This document shows, piece by piece, positions 14,020 through 21,890 of a stretch of DNA of 26,614 nt; position 1 is the stretch's first letter, and each line of letters begins with the position of its first letter. Both the position numbers and the translations under genes were made by a program. The stretch covers positions 1-26,614 of the forward strand of contig JBNLDE010000141.1 in assembly GCA_050304175.1 (NCBI GenBank), given 5' to 3'. The DNA is from JAIOIW01 sp050304175. Its GTDB lineage: Bacteria; Pseudomonadota; Alphaproteobacteria; Rhizobiales; Rhizobiaceae. A model generated the notes under the pieces. That model worked only from the letters and a program-made list of their open reading frames with translations. It did no database searches and was not told the DNA's origin.

Positions 14020-15687
14020 CTACCGGTCTCCCCCGGTGATCGTTCTGCTCAACAACACAACCGGCAATATCCCCACCGCGACGATTGCCAGGGCGCCAAG
14101 GGCGGCTTCTTCGAACAATTCATTTCTCGCGAATTGATGGGTGTAGGTCGCCAGAGTATCGAAATTGAAGGGGCGAAGCAGCATAGTTATCGGCAGTTCC
14201 TTCATACTGTCGACGAATACGAGCAGCATCGCAGTCAACAGGGACCGGCGCAACAGCGGCAGGTGGACGCGTCGCAGCGTCTCGCCCCCGCTCGCCCCGA
14301 GCGTGCGCGCCGCGCCGTCCATGTTGGGCGTAATGCGCGCGAGGCCCGATTCGACCGATCCGAGCGAGAGCGCCATGAAACGCGCCGAATAGCCATAGAC
14401 GAGGGCGAAAACCGTTCCGCTCAGCACCAGTCCGAGCGACACGTCGAAATAACGGGTCGAAAGAATGTTCAGGCTCCGGTCGATCTGGGTGAGCGGCAGC
14501 ATGATCCCGACCGCCAGCACCGAGCCCGGCACTGCATAGCCGATACCGGCGACGCGGCTGGCGTACCGCGTCATGGCTGTACCGGACAGCCGAGCGCCAT
14601 ACCCCAGGACCAGTCCCAGCATAGTCGCCACCAACGCAACCAGGGTCGAAACGAGCAGCGAATGCCCAGCATGTACCCAGAAACCGCTGTCGAGGGAATC
14701 CTGATAAAAAACAAACGCGTGCGAAATCAGCACGCTCATCGGCAATAGGAAGCCGAACAACAGTAGAAGCGAGCATGCCAGAAAGGCCACAACGGCAAGC
14801 CAGCCCCTTAATTCGTGAACGTGGGTCTTCTTACGTCCGGCCTTCATGTCGAAGCGCCGCCCGCGGCGCGCCAGCCGCTCGGCGGTGAAGAGCGAGAATA
14901 CGAACAGCAACAGGACGGTCGCCAGTTGTGCCGCCCCCGCCACGGAGTTCATGTTCAGCCAGACGTCGTAGATGCCGGCGGTAAAAGTCTGGACCGCGAA
15001 GAAATCGACCGTGCCGAAATCGTTGAGCGTTTCCATCAGCGCAAGGGACACGCCGACCACGATGGCAGGCCGCGCAAGCGGAACGGCGACGCGCAGGAAA
15101 TTGCGCCACGGCCCGTTACCGAGCACCCGGCCGGCATCCAGCAACGTCGCTGTCTGTTCAAGGAAACTGGAGCGCGCCAGAAGATAGACATAAGGGTAGA
15201 GGGTAAGCACCATCACCGCGATGGCGCCGCCCAGCGACCGGATTTCGGGAAACCAATAGTCCCGGGCGGAGTTCCACCCCATCAGGTTCCGCAGGGCGCC
15301 CTGCACGGGCCCGGCATATTCCAGGATGTCGGTGTAGATGTAGGCCACGATATAGGCCGGTACCGCAAGCGGCAGCAGCAACGCCCATTCGAAGATCCGG
15401 ACACCGGGAAACCGACAGGCGGCGGTCAGCCAAGCGGTCCCCGTTCCGATCAGCGCGACGCCCACCCCGACTCCCAGCATCAGTAGCAGAGACGTGCGAA
15501 TGTAGTTCCCCAGAACGGTGCTAACGAGGTGAGACCAGACGTCGCCGCTGCCGGCCAGCGCAAGGGCCAGGACAGAAAGCAGCGGTAGCGCTACGAGGGC
15601 AGCAACGAGCAGGGCGGTAACCGACCAACCGTCGAGTGCCCGGCGCAATCGAAGCAATGCGCGCGCCCGGCGTGTGCGGGCGCGCAT
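14020..15687 (-). CDS. fbpB: Ferric-iron ABC importer, permease subunit
   Basis: A 555-residue permease with two fused BPD-type halves, about twelve hydrophobic segments in total. Each half has an EAA loop for docking the ATPase: 'LLDAGRVLGNGPWRNFLRV' followed by 'PLARPAI', and 'AARTLGASGGETLRRVHLP' near the end. FbpB-type proteins are typically about 500-560 residues and two-fold repeated, matching this. The start at 15687 is preferred, 28 nt after the binding-protein stop. The frame is open to 15783, which would overlap the previous gene by 68 nt and add a polar stretch with no permease character. The ribosome-binding sequence for 15687 is weak. The protein would form the channel as a single chain with two FbpC subunits. 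Confidence 0.87.
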   Translation of the reverse strand: MRARTRRARALLRLRRALDGWSVTALLVAALVALPLLSVLALALAGSGDVWSHLVSTVLGNYIRTSLLLMLGVGVGVALIGTGTAWLTAACRFPGVRIFEWALLLPLAVPAYIVAYIYTDILEYAGPVQGALRNLMGWNSARDYWFPEIRSLGGAIAVMVLTLYPYVYLLARSSFLEQTATLLDAGRVLGNGPWRNFLRVAVPLARPAIVVGVSLALMETLNDFGTVDFFAVQTFTAGIYDVWLNMNSVAGAAQLATVLLLFVFSLFTAERLARRGRRFDMKAGRKKTHVHELRGWLAVVAFLACSLLLLFGFLLPMSVLISHAFVFYQDSLDSGFWVHAGHSLLVSTLVALVATMLGLVLGYGARLSGTAMTRYASRVAGIGYAVPGSVLAVGIMLPLTQIDRSLNILSTRYFDVSLGLVLSGTVFALVYGYSARFMALSLGSVESGLARITPNMDGAARTLGASGGETLRRVHLPLLRRSLLTAMLLVFVDSMKELPITMLLRPFNFDTLATYTHQFARNELFEEAALGALAIVAVGILPVVLLSRTITGGDR

Positions 15688-15715
15688 GTCTGCTTCTACA
15701 TCGCGACTGTCGGCT

Positions 15716-16747
15716 TTATTGATCGAATCCAATACGATCCACCATGCGCGCGGCTTCGGCGCGGTATTGGGCGACGTCGGCAAGGCTTATGCTGTCCGCC
15801 TTGAACGAACCCCAGGATTGCACGCGCTCGGAAACCGGCACTCCGGGCTTCACCGGGTACTCGAAGTTCTGCGCCGCATACATGCTCTGCGCGGTTTCGC
15901 TGGCGAGGAATTCCAGAAGTTTCAGGGCGTTCTCCCTGCGCTTGGCATGCTTGAGAACCGCCGCGCCGGAAATATTCACATGGGTGCCGCGGTCGCCCTG
16001 GTTGGGGAAGATGATCCTGATCGCGGCCGCCCATTCCTTCTGCTCGGGCTTTTCGTCGTTCGTCTGCATGTTCCCCATATAATAGGTATTTGCAATGGCG
16101 ACGTCGCACTGACCTTCATAGATCGCCTTTGCCTGCGCCCGGTCATTTCCCTGCGGCCTGCGGGCAAGGTTCTCCTTCACGCCTGAAAGCCATTTCTCGG
16201 TTTCCTCGACGCCCTTGTGGGCGATCATCGAGGCGATCAGCGAAATATTATAGAGATGCTTGCCGGAGCGAATGCAAATCCGGCCCTTCATTTTCGGGTC
16301 GGCCAGATCCTCGTAGCTGTTCACTTCGTCCGCCCTGACCCGATCCTTGGACGCAAAAATGATGCGCGCACGCGTAGTCAGGCCGAACCAGTAGCCATCG
16401 GGATGGCGGTATGTGGCGGGTATGTTTTCCGACAGCGAATCCGATGTGATGGCCGCCAGTACGCCGGCGTCTTCCATGTCCTTCAAACGCCCGATATCTG
16501 CGGTGAGAACCGCATCGGCCGGCGTATTTTCGCCCTCCGCCTTGATCCGCTCAAGCATGCCTTCTTCCGCGTAGGCCACATTGACGGTGATGCCAGTTTT
16601 CTCGGTGAACACGTCAAGCATCGGCTGGATGAGAAACGGTTGCCGGTAGGAATAGAGGTTGACCTCGTCGGACGCCGCCCGGGCTGCGTGTGCCGACGCC
16701 AGCATTGCCGTGGCGATTACCACCGTCGAAATCGTACGCTTCATCAT
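15716..16747 (-). CDS. fbpA: Ferric-iron periplasmic binding protein
   Basis: A 343-residue secreted substrate-binding protein. Signal peptide: MMKRTIS, hydrophobic core, A-R-A|A-S with cleavage after about residue 24. The mature chain starts 'SDEVNLYSYRQPFLIQPMLDVF', typical of FbpA/FutA-class ferric binders. The conserved iron-binding tyrosine pair is present at Y222-Y223 of the precursor ('ANTYYMGNM'), about 198-199 in the mature protein, close to Y195/Y196 in the Haemophilus and Neisseria proteins. The start is at 16747 or the adjacent ATG 16744; GAGGAG lies just upstream. It leads the fbpABC operon and is preceded by two ICE-like boxes, so it is likely induced in iron shortage. Thiamine or other cargo is unlikely given the Tyr pair. 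Confidence 0.92.
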   Translation of the reverse strand: MMKRTISTVVIATAMLASAHAARAASDEVNLYSYRQPFLIQPMLDVFTEKTGITVNVAYAEEGMLERIKAEGENTPADAVLTADIGRLKDMEDAGVLAAITSDSLSENIPATYRHPDGYWFGLTTRARIIFASKDRVRADEVNSYEDLADPKMKGRICIRSGKHLYNISLIASMIAHKGVEETEKWLSGVKENLARRPQGNDRAQAKAIYEGQCDVAIANTYYMGNMQTNDEKPEQKEWAAAIRIIFPNQGDRGTHVNISGAAVLKHAKRRENALKLLEFLASETAQSMYAAQNFEYPVKPGVPVSERVQSWGSFKADSISLADVAQYRAEAARMVDRIGFDQ

Positions 16748-16823
16748 GAATTCTCCTCTCGGGGGATGCTTTCGGCGCAACGGCTAGAGCATTTATTTTT
16801 TGAGGGCAACAACAAATCGCCTG

Positions 16824-16840
16824 TTTAGATTCATTCTAAG
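16824..16840. promoter_or_regulatory. ICE-like (Irr) box 1
   Basis: TTTAGAT-TCA-TTCTAAG, a 7-3-7 arrangement matching the Irr-type iron control element TTTAGAA-N3-TTCTAAA at 12 of 14 arm positions. It is centred about 85 nt upstream of the fbpA start. Irr is the haem/iron-status regulator of Rhizobiales and relatives. Binding here is predicted from the motif only. Confidence 0.6.
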
Positions 16841-16850
16841 TTATTGATAT

Positions 16851-16867
16851 TTTGGAATTTTTCTAAA
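16851..16867. promoter_or_regulatory. ICE-like (Irr) box 2
   Basis: TTTGGAA-TTT-TTCTAAA, again 7-3-7, matching the recalled ICE consensus at 13 of 14 arm positions. Its centre is 27 bp from box 1 and about 112 nt upstream of fbpA. Two sites on one side of a promoter favour cooperative or activating binding, but that is inference. Confidence 0.6.
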
Positions 16868-17203
16868 CTGAACCTGGCCGGGACGTCCGCGACAACCTGG
16901 ACTCATTCTGAAAAATTCAAGCATTATCTTTGAAAACAACGCCTTGAATCCGCGCTAGTGTCGTACGCCGTATTGGCCTGTCTGCGCGTATCGTGGGACG
17001 CCGGCCGGCGTAATCGCGATCGCAGGTGGAATTTTTCTCGAACCTCGCCTGTCGATCCGGGACGGCCTGCCCGATCCTTTGCAAGACGATTCCGGCGCCG
17101 CGCAACAAGCATCTTTCCGGGGCTGGCGCAATTGCCGTTTGCGCCGCAAGCAGGCCTTCGTGTATGGCATGGTCCGGTCTCGCCAATTCAAAGAAGACAG
17201 AAA

Positions 17204-17902
17204 ATGAGCCTCGCCGACACCATCACCCGCACCTTTGTTCCGGTCCGCCGCGAGGGCTGGCCGTTCGTCGCCGCCTTCGCGGTCGCCGCAGTGATCCTCG
17301 GCATGATATGGACGCCGCTGTTCTGGATCGGCCTGATCCTGACGGCGTGGTGCGCCTATTTCTTCCGCGATCCCGACCGCGTGGTACCGGTGGATGACGA
17401 TTTCGCCATATCGCCGGCCGACGGCATCGTGTCCTCGGTCGGCATGGCGACACCGCCCACCGAACTCGATCTGGGCGGCGAGGCGCGGTTGCGCATTTCG
17501 GTGTTCATGAATGTGTTCTCCGTCCACGTGAACCGCGCGCCAGTGCGCGGCGTGGTCACGAAGAGCGTGCACAAGCCGGGCCGTTTCCTCAATGCCGAAC
17601 TCGACAAGGCGAGCGACGAAAACGAGCGCAACTCGTTGCTGATCGACGGGCCGCACGGCCCTGTCGCGGCGGTGCAGGTAGCGGGCCTCGTGGCCCGGCG
17701 CATCCTGTGCTGGGCGGTGACCGGCGAGGAGGTTGGCGCCGGCGAGCGGTTCGGTCTGATCCGGTTCGGCTCCCGCGTCGATGTCTATCTGCCGGAAGGC
17801 TATACGGCGCGCGTCGCCATCGGCCAGACCGCGATCGCCGGGGAAACCGTTCTGGCCGAATTTAACGCGTCGCGGGGGACCGCCCGCATGGTCAAAGAGT
17901 AG
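17204..17902 (+). CDS. psd: Phosphatidylserine decarboxylase proenzyme, short form
   Basis: A 232-residue inner-membrane-associated enzyme that makes phosphatidylethanolamine from phosphatidylserine. It is the short alphaproteobacterial/archaetidylserine-type form. Two hydrophobic segments lie near residues 19-50. The core has 'AYFFRDPDRVVP', 'ISPADGIVSSVG' and 'RISVFMNVFSVHVNRAPVRG'. The self-cleavage site is R187-F-G-S-R191, splitting between G189 and S190 so that the serine becomes the pyruvoyl cofactor on a ~43-residue alpha chain. The start 17204 gives the usual family length; an upstream open frame to 16958 is ignored. The pssA gene begins 7 nt after the stop, so substrate-making and substrate-using enzymes are cotranscribed. 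Confidence 0.95.
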   Translation: MSLADTITRTFVPVRREGWPFVAAFAVAAVILGMIWTPLFWIGLILTAWCAYFFRDPDRVVPVDDDFAISPADGIVSSVGMATPPTELDLGGEARLRISVFMNVFSVHVNRAPVRGVVTKSVHKPGRFLNAELDKASDENERNSLLIDGPHGPVAAVQVAGLVARRILCWAVTGEEVGAGERFGLIRFGSRVDVYLPEGYTARVAIGQTAIAGETVLAEFNASRGTARMVKE

Positions 17903-17909
17903 GCCGGCG

Positions 17910-18764
17910 ATGTCCGTGTTTCCGCCTTTCGTCTCGAACGGCGATCCCGACAGCGATCCTGGCGATCCGCGCGGGCCGGGCCTGCGCGACATCCCGCTGC
18001 GCATGATCTGGCCGAACCTGATCACCGTGCTGGCGATCTGTGCCGGCCTGACCGGCGTGCGCCTCGCCATCGAGGGCGACTTTTCGCGATCGGTGATGAT
18101 GGTCCTGCTGGCAGCTTTTCTCGACGGCATCGACGGCCGGGTCGCCCGCATGCTCAAGGCGACGTCGAAATTCGGCGCGCAGATGGATTCGCTCGCCGAC
18201 ATTGTCAATTTCGGCGCCGTGCCGGCGCTCGTCGTGTATTTCTACCTACTCGACCATGCCCGCTCGTTCGGCTGGATCGCGGCGCTGATCTTCGCCATCG
18301 CGTGCGGCCTCAGGCTGGCCCGCTTCAACGTGATGCTTGAAAATCCGGGCCGCGCGGCCTGGCAAAGCGAGTATTTCGTCGGGGTGCCGGCGCCCGCCGG
18401 CGCCATCCTGGTGCTGCTGCCAGTCTATCTCGGCCTGCTAGGCGTTGAGGCCAGCAGCTCCTTCGCGACCATCTCCAGCTTCTACACGATCGGCGTCGGC
18501 GTGCTGCTGGTCAGCCGCATCCCGGTCTGGTCAGGCAAGGCCCTGGGCCAGAAAGTGCCGCGCGATTCGGTGATGCCGATCATCCTCCTGATCGCGCTCG
18601 CCGTGCTGTTCTTCGCGTCCTACACCTGGGAGGCGCTGGTCGTCATTGCCTTCGGCTACCTGCTGGCGCTGCCGGTGAGCGCGCGGGCCTATGTCAGGCG
18701 CCGCGCCCGCGAGGAGGCCAAACTGGCCGCCAGCGACGATAGCGGCAAGTCCGGCGGCGAATAG
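17910..18764 (+). CDS. pssA: CDP-diacylglycerol-serine O-phosphatidyltransferase
   Basis: A 284-residue membrane enzyme that joins CDP-diacylglycerol and serine to give phosphatidylserine, which Psd then decarboxylates. The CDP-alcohol phosphotransferase motif is complete: D72-G-I-D75-G76-x-x-A79-R80-x8-G89-x3-D93-x3-D97. About seven to eight hydrophobic segments follow a polar Asp/Pro-rich N-terminus. The start at 17910 is chosen because it falls 7 nt after the psd stop. The frame is open further upstream (17781), but that part overlaps psd and is Arg/Pro-rich, unlike the family. It converges on the Aas-like gene with only 6 nt between the stops. Confidence 0.94.
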   Translation: MSVFPPFVSNGDPDSDPGDPRGPGLRDIPLRMIWPNLITVLAICAGLTGVRLAIEGDFSRSVMMVLLAAFLDGIDGRVARMLKATSKFGAQMDSLADIVNFGAVPALVVYFYLLDHARSFGWIAALIFAIACGLRLARFNVMLENPGRAAWQSEYFVGVPAPAGAILVLLPVYLGLLGVEASSSFATISSFYTIGVGVLLVSRIPVWSGKALGQKVPRDSVMPIILLIALAVLFFASYTWEALVVIAFGYLLALPVSARAYVRRRAREEAKLAASDDSGKSGGE

Positions 18765-18770
18765 CCCCCC

Positions 18771-20996
18771 TCAGGCTTCGTCCTTGACCCCGAGCTTGTC
18801 GAGGGCAAGCTTACGGGCTTCCAGATAGTCGGTCTTGCCCGATCCCAGCACCGGAATGTCGGCCACCTTGACGATGTCGTTGGGCACCATCAGGTCGGCG
18901 GCGCCGGCCTGCCGGCCGAAGGCACGCAGTTTCTCGGCGTCGGCCTGCGTCGCCGTAGTCACCAGCACGATACGCTCGCCCTTACGGTGGTCGGGCAGCG
19001 ACACCGCGGCATGGCGTTCCTCCGGCCACAGCGACTGCACCAGCATCTCGACGGCGCCCAGCGACACCATCTCGCCGGCGACCTTGGCGAAGCGCTTCGC
19101 GCGGCCGCGGATCGTGACATAGCCTTCGCGGTCGAAACTGACGATGTCGCCGGAATCGTGCCAGCCGTCCATGGAAGGCTGCAACTCGCCCGGCCGGTCG
19201 GCCGTCATGTAGCCGAGCATGACGTTCGGCCCCCAGATCCACAGCCGCCCGCCCTCGGCGATCCCTTCCACCGGTTCCAGCCGGGCCCTGATTCCGGGCA
19301 GCAGCCGCCCGACCGTGCCGCTGCGCCGGTGGGTGTGCGAATTGACGGCGGTGATCGGCGAAGCCTCGGTCATGCCGTAGCCCTCGAACACCTGGGCGCC
19401 GAACCGCTCGAGCCAGTTTCGTTCGGTTTCCGGCTTGACCGGCTCGGCGCCTGCGACCACCAGCCTGAGGCTGGCGAAGTCGCTGTCGCGGGCCGTCCGC
19501 GCATAGCCGTTGAGGAAAGTATCGGTGCCGAGCAGGATCGTCGGCCGGACCTTGGAAACCGCCTGCGGAATGAGCCTGTAGTGCAGCGGGGAGGGGTAGA
19601 GAAACAACCTAACCCCGCAGGTCAGCGGCAGGATCGTGCCGCAGGTCAGCCCAAAGGAGTGGAAAACCGGCAGGACATTGAACAGTGTGTCCTTCGGCGA
19701 AAACTCGATCCGCGCCTGTACCTGCGCGACATTGGTCAGGACATTGGAGTGCGACAGCACCGCGCCCTTCGGCGTTCCCTCCGATCCGGAGGTGAACAGG
19801 ATCACGGCCGGATCCTTCGCCTTCGAAGCGGCGACCGGGCGCTTCCACGACAGCGCCGCCATCACCTTTTCGATCGGCGAAATCGAATCGCGGATATCTT
19901 CCAGCCAGACGATATCGGCGCCGGCCGCTTCAACCGCCTTGACCGCGTCGTCCAGATTGGCTTTTTCGATAAAGGCGCGCGACGAGACCACCGTCTTGAG
20001 TTGCGCAGTGCGCACCGCAGAGGCGATATTGGCCGGCCCCGCCGAGTAGTTGATCATCGCCACTACCCGGCCTGCCGACTGCAGCGCGAAAAAGGCGACC
20101 GCGACGCCGTTGGCGTTCGGCAGCATCAAGCCGACCGGTTCTCCCGGGCGGCTCAGCGCGGCAAATCGCCTGGCCAGCACGCGCGCGCCGATGAGAAGCC
20201 GCTTGTAGGTCAGCGAACCGGTCAGCGGATCTTCCACGATGGTCGTGCCTGGTCCGTACAGCTCTGCGGCGTCCACCATCGCTGAAAACAGGGTGCGGTG
20301 CGGATCCTGCGTTGCGACCCGGGCTTCCGCCATGCGGTCGAAAAACACCCCGCGCATGCGGTCGACGCCGGGCGGGCTCGCTTTCAGCAGGTCTTCGATC
20401 GTGGCCGCCTCGATCGCCACCGGCCGCAACTTACCGAAGCGGCGGCGCGGCGCCAGCCCGGGATCCACGAGCGAATACGCGCTGTTGCGCGAGCCGCCGA
20501 CCGATATCGAAACGACCGCTGCATCGGCGCGCGCCGCGATGCGCGCGATCGCGCGGTAGAGGCGCAAGGTCGTCGCATCGGGTTCGATGTCGCCTGGAAC
20601 ATACACCGCCAGCCGGCCCTTGCCCTTGAGATGGCGGACAAGGCGGCGGCTGACGAAGACATGGCGGGCATTGAACTCGATCGTGCGCGCCAGGCCCCGG
20701 AACGGCTCCAGCCAGTGCGATGCGGCCGAATCTGGGTCGAGAATGTGCAGCGTGTCGGCGGGCAGCAGACAAAGCATCAGCGCCGGATCGAGGCCCGACT
20801 GGTGGGAAACCGCGTAGACGACCGGCGCCTTGCTGCGCTGCACCGCGGCCAGGCCCGTCGTGTCGACGCGCCAGATCAGCCGCAGCGGCGTGAACAGCAG
20901 CGCCTGGGCGAAGCTGATCCGGTTCAGCGCCTTCTCGACCAGCACCGTGACCAGGAACACCGCCAAAACGGCGACAATGATCGCTGTAACCAGCAT
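18771..20996 (-). CDS. Aas-like fusion: lysophospholipid acyltransferase plus acyl-ACP/CoA synthetase
   Basis: A 741-residue two-domain protein. The N-terminal anchor (residues ~1-20) is followed by a PlsC-type acyltransferase with H-x4-D ('VSHQSGLDPALM', about residues 65-76). A long AMP-binding domain then has 'LFTSGSEGTPKGAVLSHSN', 'EGYGMTEASP' and 'WHDSGDIVSFDREGYVTIRGRAK'. E. coli Aas has the same order and similar length (719) and re-acylates 2-acyl-glycerophosphoethanolamine at the inner membrane. The call here follows that parallel and the PE genes next door. GGAGGAG sits about 5 nt before the ATG at 20996, so the longer frame to 21062 is not used. No LplT-type flippase domain is fused. 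Substrate chain length is unknown. Confidence 0.87.
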   Translation of the reverse strand: MLVTAIIVAVLAVFLVTVLVEKALNRISFAQALLFTPLRLIWRVDTTGLAAVQRSKAPVVYAVSHQSGLDPALMLCLLPADTLHILDPDSAASHWLEPFRGLARTIEFNARHVFVSRRLVRHLKGKGRLAVYVPGDIEPDATTLRLYRAIARIAARADAAVVSISVGGSRNSAYSLVDPGLAPRRRFGKLRPVAIEAATIEDLLKASPPGVDRMRGVFFDRMAEARVATQDPHRTLFSAMVDAAELYGPGTTIVEDPLTGSLTYKRLLIGARVLARRFAALSRPGEPVGLMLPNANGVAVAFFALQSAGRVVAMINYSAGPANIASAVRTAQLKTVVSSRAFIEKANLDDAVKAVEAAGADIVWLEDIRDSISPIEKVMAALSWKRPVAASKAKDPAVILFTSGSEGTPKGAVLSHSNVLTNVAQVQARIEFSPKDTLFNVLPVFHSFGLTCGTILPLTCGVRLFLYPSPLHYRLIPQAVSKVRPTILLGTDTFLNGYARTARDSDFASLRLVVAGAEPVKPETERNWLERFGAQVFEGYGMTEASPITAVNSHTHRRSGTVGRLLPGIRARLEPVEGIAEGGRLWIWGPNVMLGYMTADRPGELQPSMDGWHDSGDIVSFDREGYVTIRGRAKRFAKVAGEMVSLGAVEMLVQSLWPEERHAAVSLPDHRKGERIVLVTTATQADAEKLRAFGRQAGAADLMVPNDIVKVADIPVLGSGKTDYLEARKLALDKLGVKDEA

Positions 20997-21116
20997 GCAC
21001 GCTCCTCCGGCGGCGGATAGCCGCCCTCGAATGTAGCGTAGCGGAAGGGACGGGCGGGTCAATCGGCTTGCGGACCCGTCGCGATCATTTGCGCGATCGG
21101 CCGCGCAAGGCTACCA

Positions 21117-21133
21117 CCCGGCACCTGGCCGGG
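21117..21133 (-). terminator. Possible hairpin after the SDR gene
   Basis: CCCGGC (21117-21122) and GCCGGG (21128-21133) form a 6-bp stem with a 5-nt loop, about 11 nt beyond the end of the short-chain dehydrogenase gene on the minus strand. There is no T-tract, so it is a weak terminator candidate. Confidence 0.3.
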
Positions 21134-21143
21134 ACGCGAGAGG

Positions 21144-21890
21144 TCAGTCGGGCGCGTGGTAGCGAAGGAACCGGTTCTGCGGCACATCGAACAGCAGTCC
21201 GGTTTCGGTCAGACCGGGGCTGGCGAGCGGGACGATCTTTTCGGCCACTTCGCCGGGCGCGGGCAAGGTGGACGGGTCTTCGCCCGGCACCGCCTGGGCG
21301 CGCATTGCCGTGCGGGTCGCGCCCGGATTGACCGAATTGACCCGCAGGGGCATGTTTTTTGTTTCGTCGGCCCACGACCGCGCCAGCGCCTCGACAGCGG
21401 CCTTGGACGCGGCGTAGGGGCCCCAGAACGCGCGGCAGGAATGAGCCGCGCCCGACGAAATCACGATCGCACGCCCGGCGTCGGAGAACCGCAGCAGCGG
21501 ATCGACTGACCGGATCAGCCGCCATGTCGCCGTCACGTTGACGTTCATGACCTTGTCGAACACCTTGGCCTCGACATGGCCGAGAGGCGAGATGACGCCG
21601 AGTATGCCGGCATTCGCGACCAGGATGTCGAGCTTGCCCCAGCGCTCGTGGATGGCGCCGCCGAGCCGGTCGATGCCCTCCATGTCGGTCAGGTCGAGCG
21701 GGACCAGCGTTGCCGCGCCGCCGGCGCTGGTGATCTCGTCGTCGAGCTCCTCGAGGCCGCCGACCGTTCGGGCAACGGCAATGACATGGGCGCCGGACGC
21801 CGCAAGCTGCTTGGCGACATGGTAGCCGATGCCGCGCGAGGCGCCGGTGACGAGCGCCACCCGGCCGCCAAGGTCAGGTCGTGATGTCAT
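21144..21890 (-). CDS. Short-chain dehydrogenase/reductase (SDR), classical type
   Basis: A 248-residue NAD(P)-dependent oxidoreductase. The nucleotide-binding T-G-A-S-R-G-I-G lies at 15-22, N-A-G at 93-95, the catalytic Ser in 'VISSG' at 145-146, and the Y-x3-K pair at Y159/K163. 'NPGATRT' follows. The substrate is unknown, since this family covers sugars, steroids, acyl-ACPs and more. Its ATG overlaps the purF stop by 4 nt (ATGA), so it is translationally tied to purine synthesis in expression, without any evident chemical link. An SDR directly after purF is an arrangement I associate with rhizobia. Confidence 0.9.
   Translation of the reverse strand: MTSRPDLGGRVALVTGASRGIGYHVAKQLAASGAHVIAVARTVGGLEELDDEITSAGGAATLVPLDLTDMEGIDRLGGAIHERWGKLDILVANAGILGVISPLGHVEAKVFDKVMNVNVTATWRLIRSVDPLLRFSDAGRAIVISSGAAHSCRAFWGPYAASKAAVEALARSWADETKNMPLRVNSVNPGATRTAMRAQAVPGEDPSTLPAPGEVAEKIVPLASPGLTETGLLFDVPQNRFLRYHAPD

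Larger units (their letters stand above)
16748..17203. other. 456-base divergent intergenic region between fbpA and psd
   Basis: No gene supported. The half near fbpA (about 16790-16960) is clearly AT-richer than the surroundings and holds the two ICE-like boxes. The half near psd (about 16960-17203) is GC-rich with an open frame continuous with psd, but the residues it would add (Arg/Pro-rich) do not look like the family, so it is read as leader. AAGAAGA precedes the psd ATG at 17204. No confident promoter for psd could be assigned. Confidence 0.5.

Noticed and set aside
15688..15783. N-terminal extension of the FbpB permease overlapping fbpA
   Set aside because: Would overlap the preceding gene by 68 nt and adds no membrane character.
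16958..17203. N-terminal extension of Psd
   Set aside because: Arg/Pro-rich and outside the family's length; ATG 17204 gives the standard start.
18987..20285. 432-codon plus-strand frame inside the Aas-like gene
   Set aside because: Antisense shadow, rich in Arg/Gln/Asp, with no motif.
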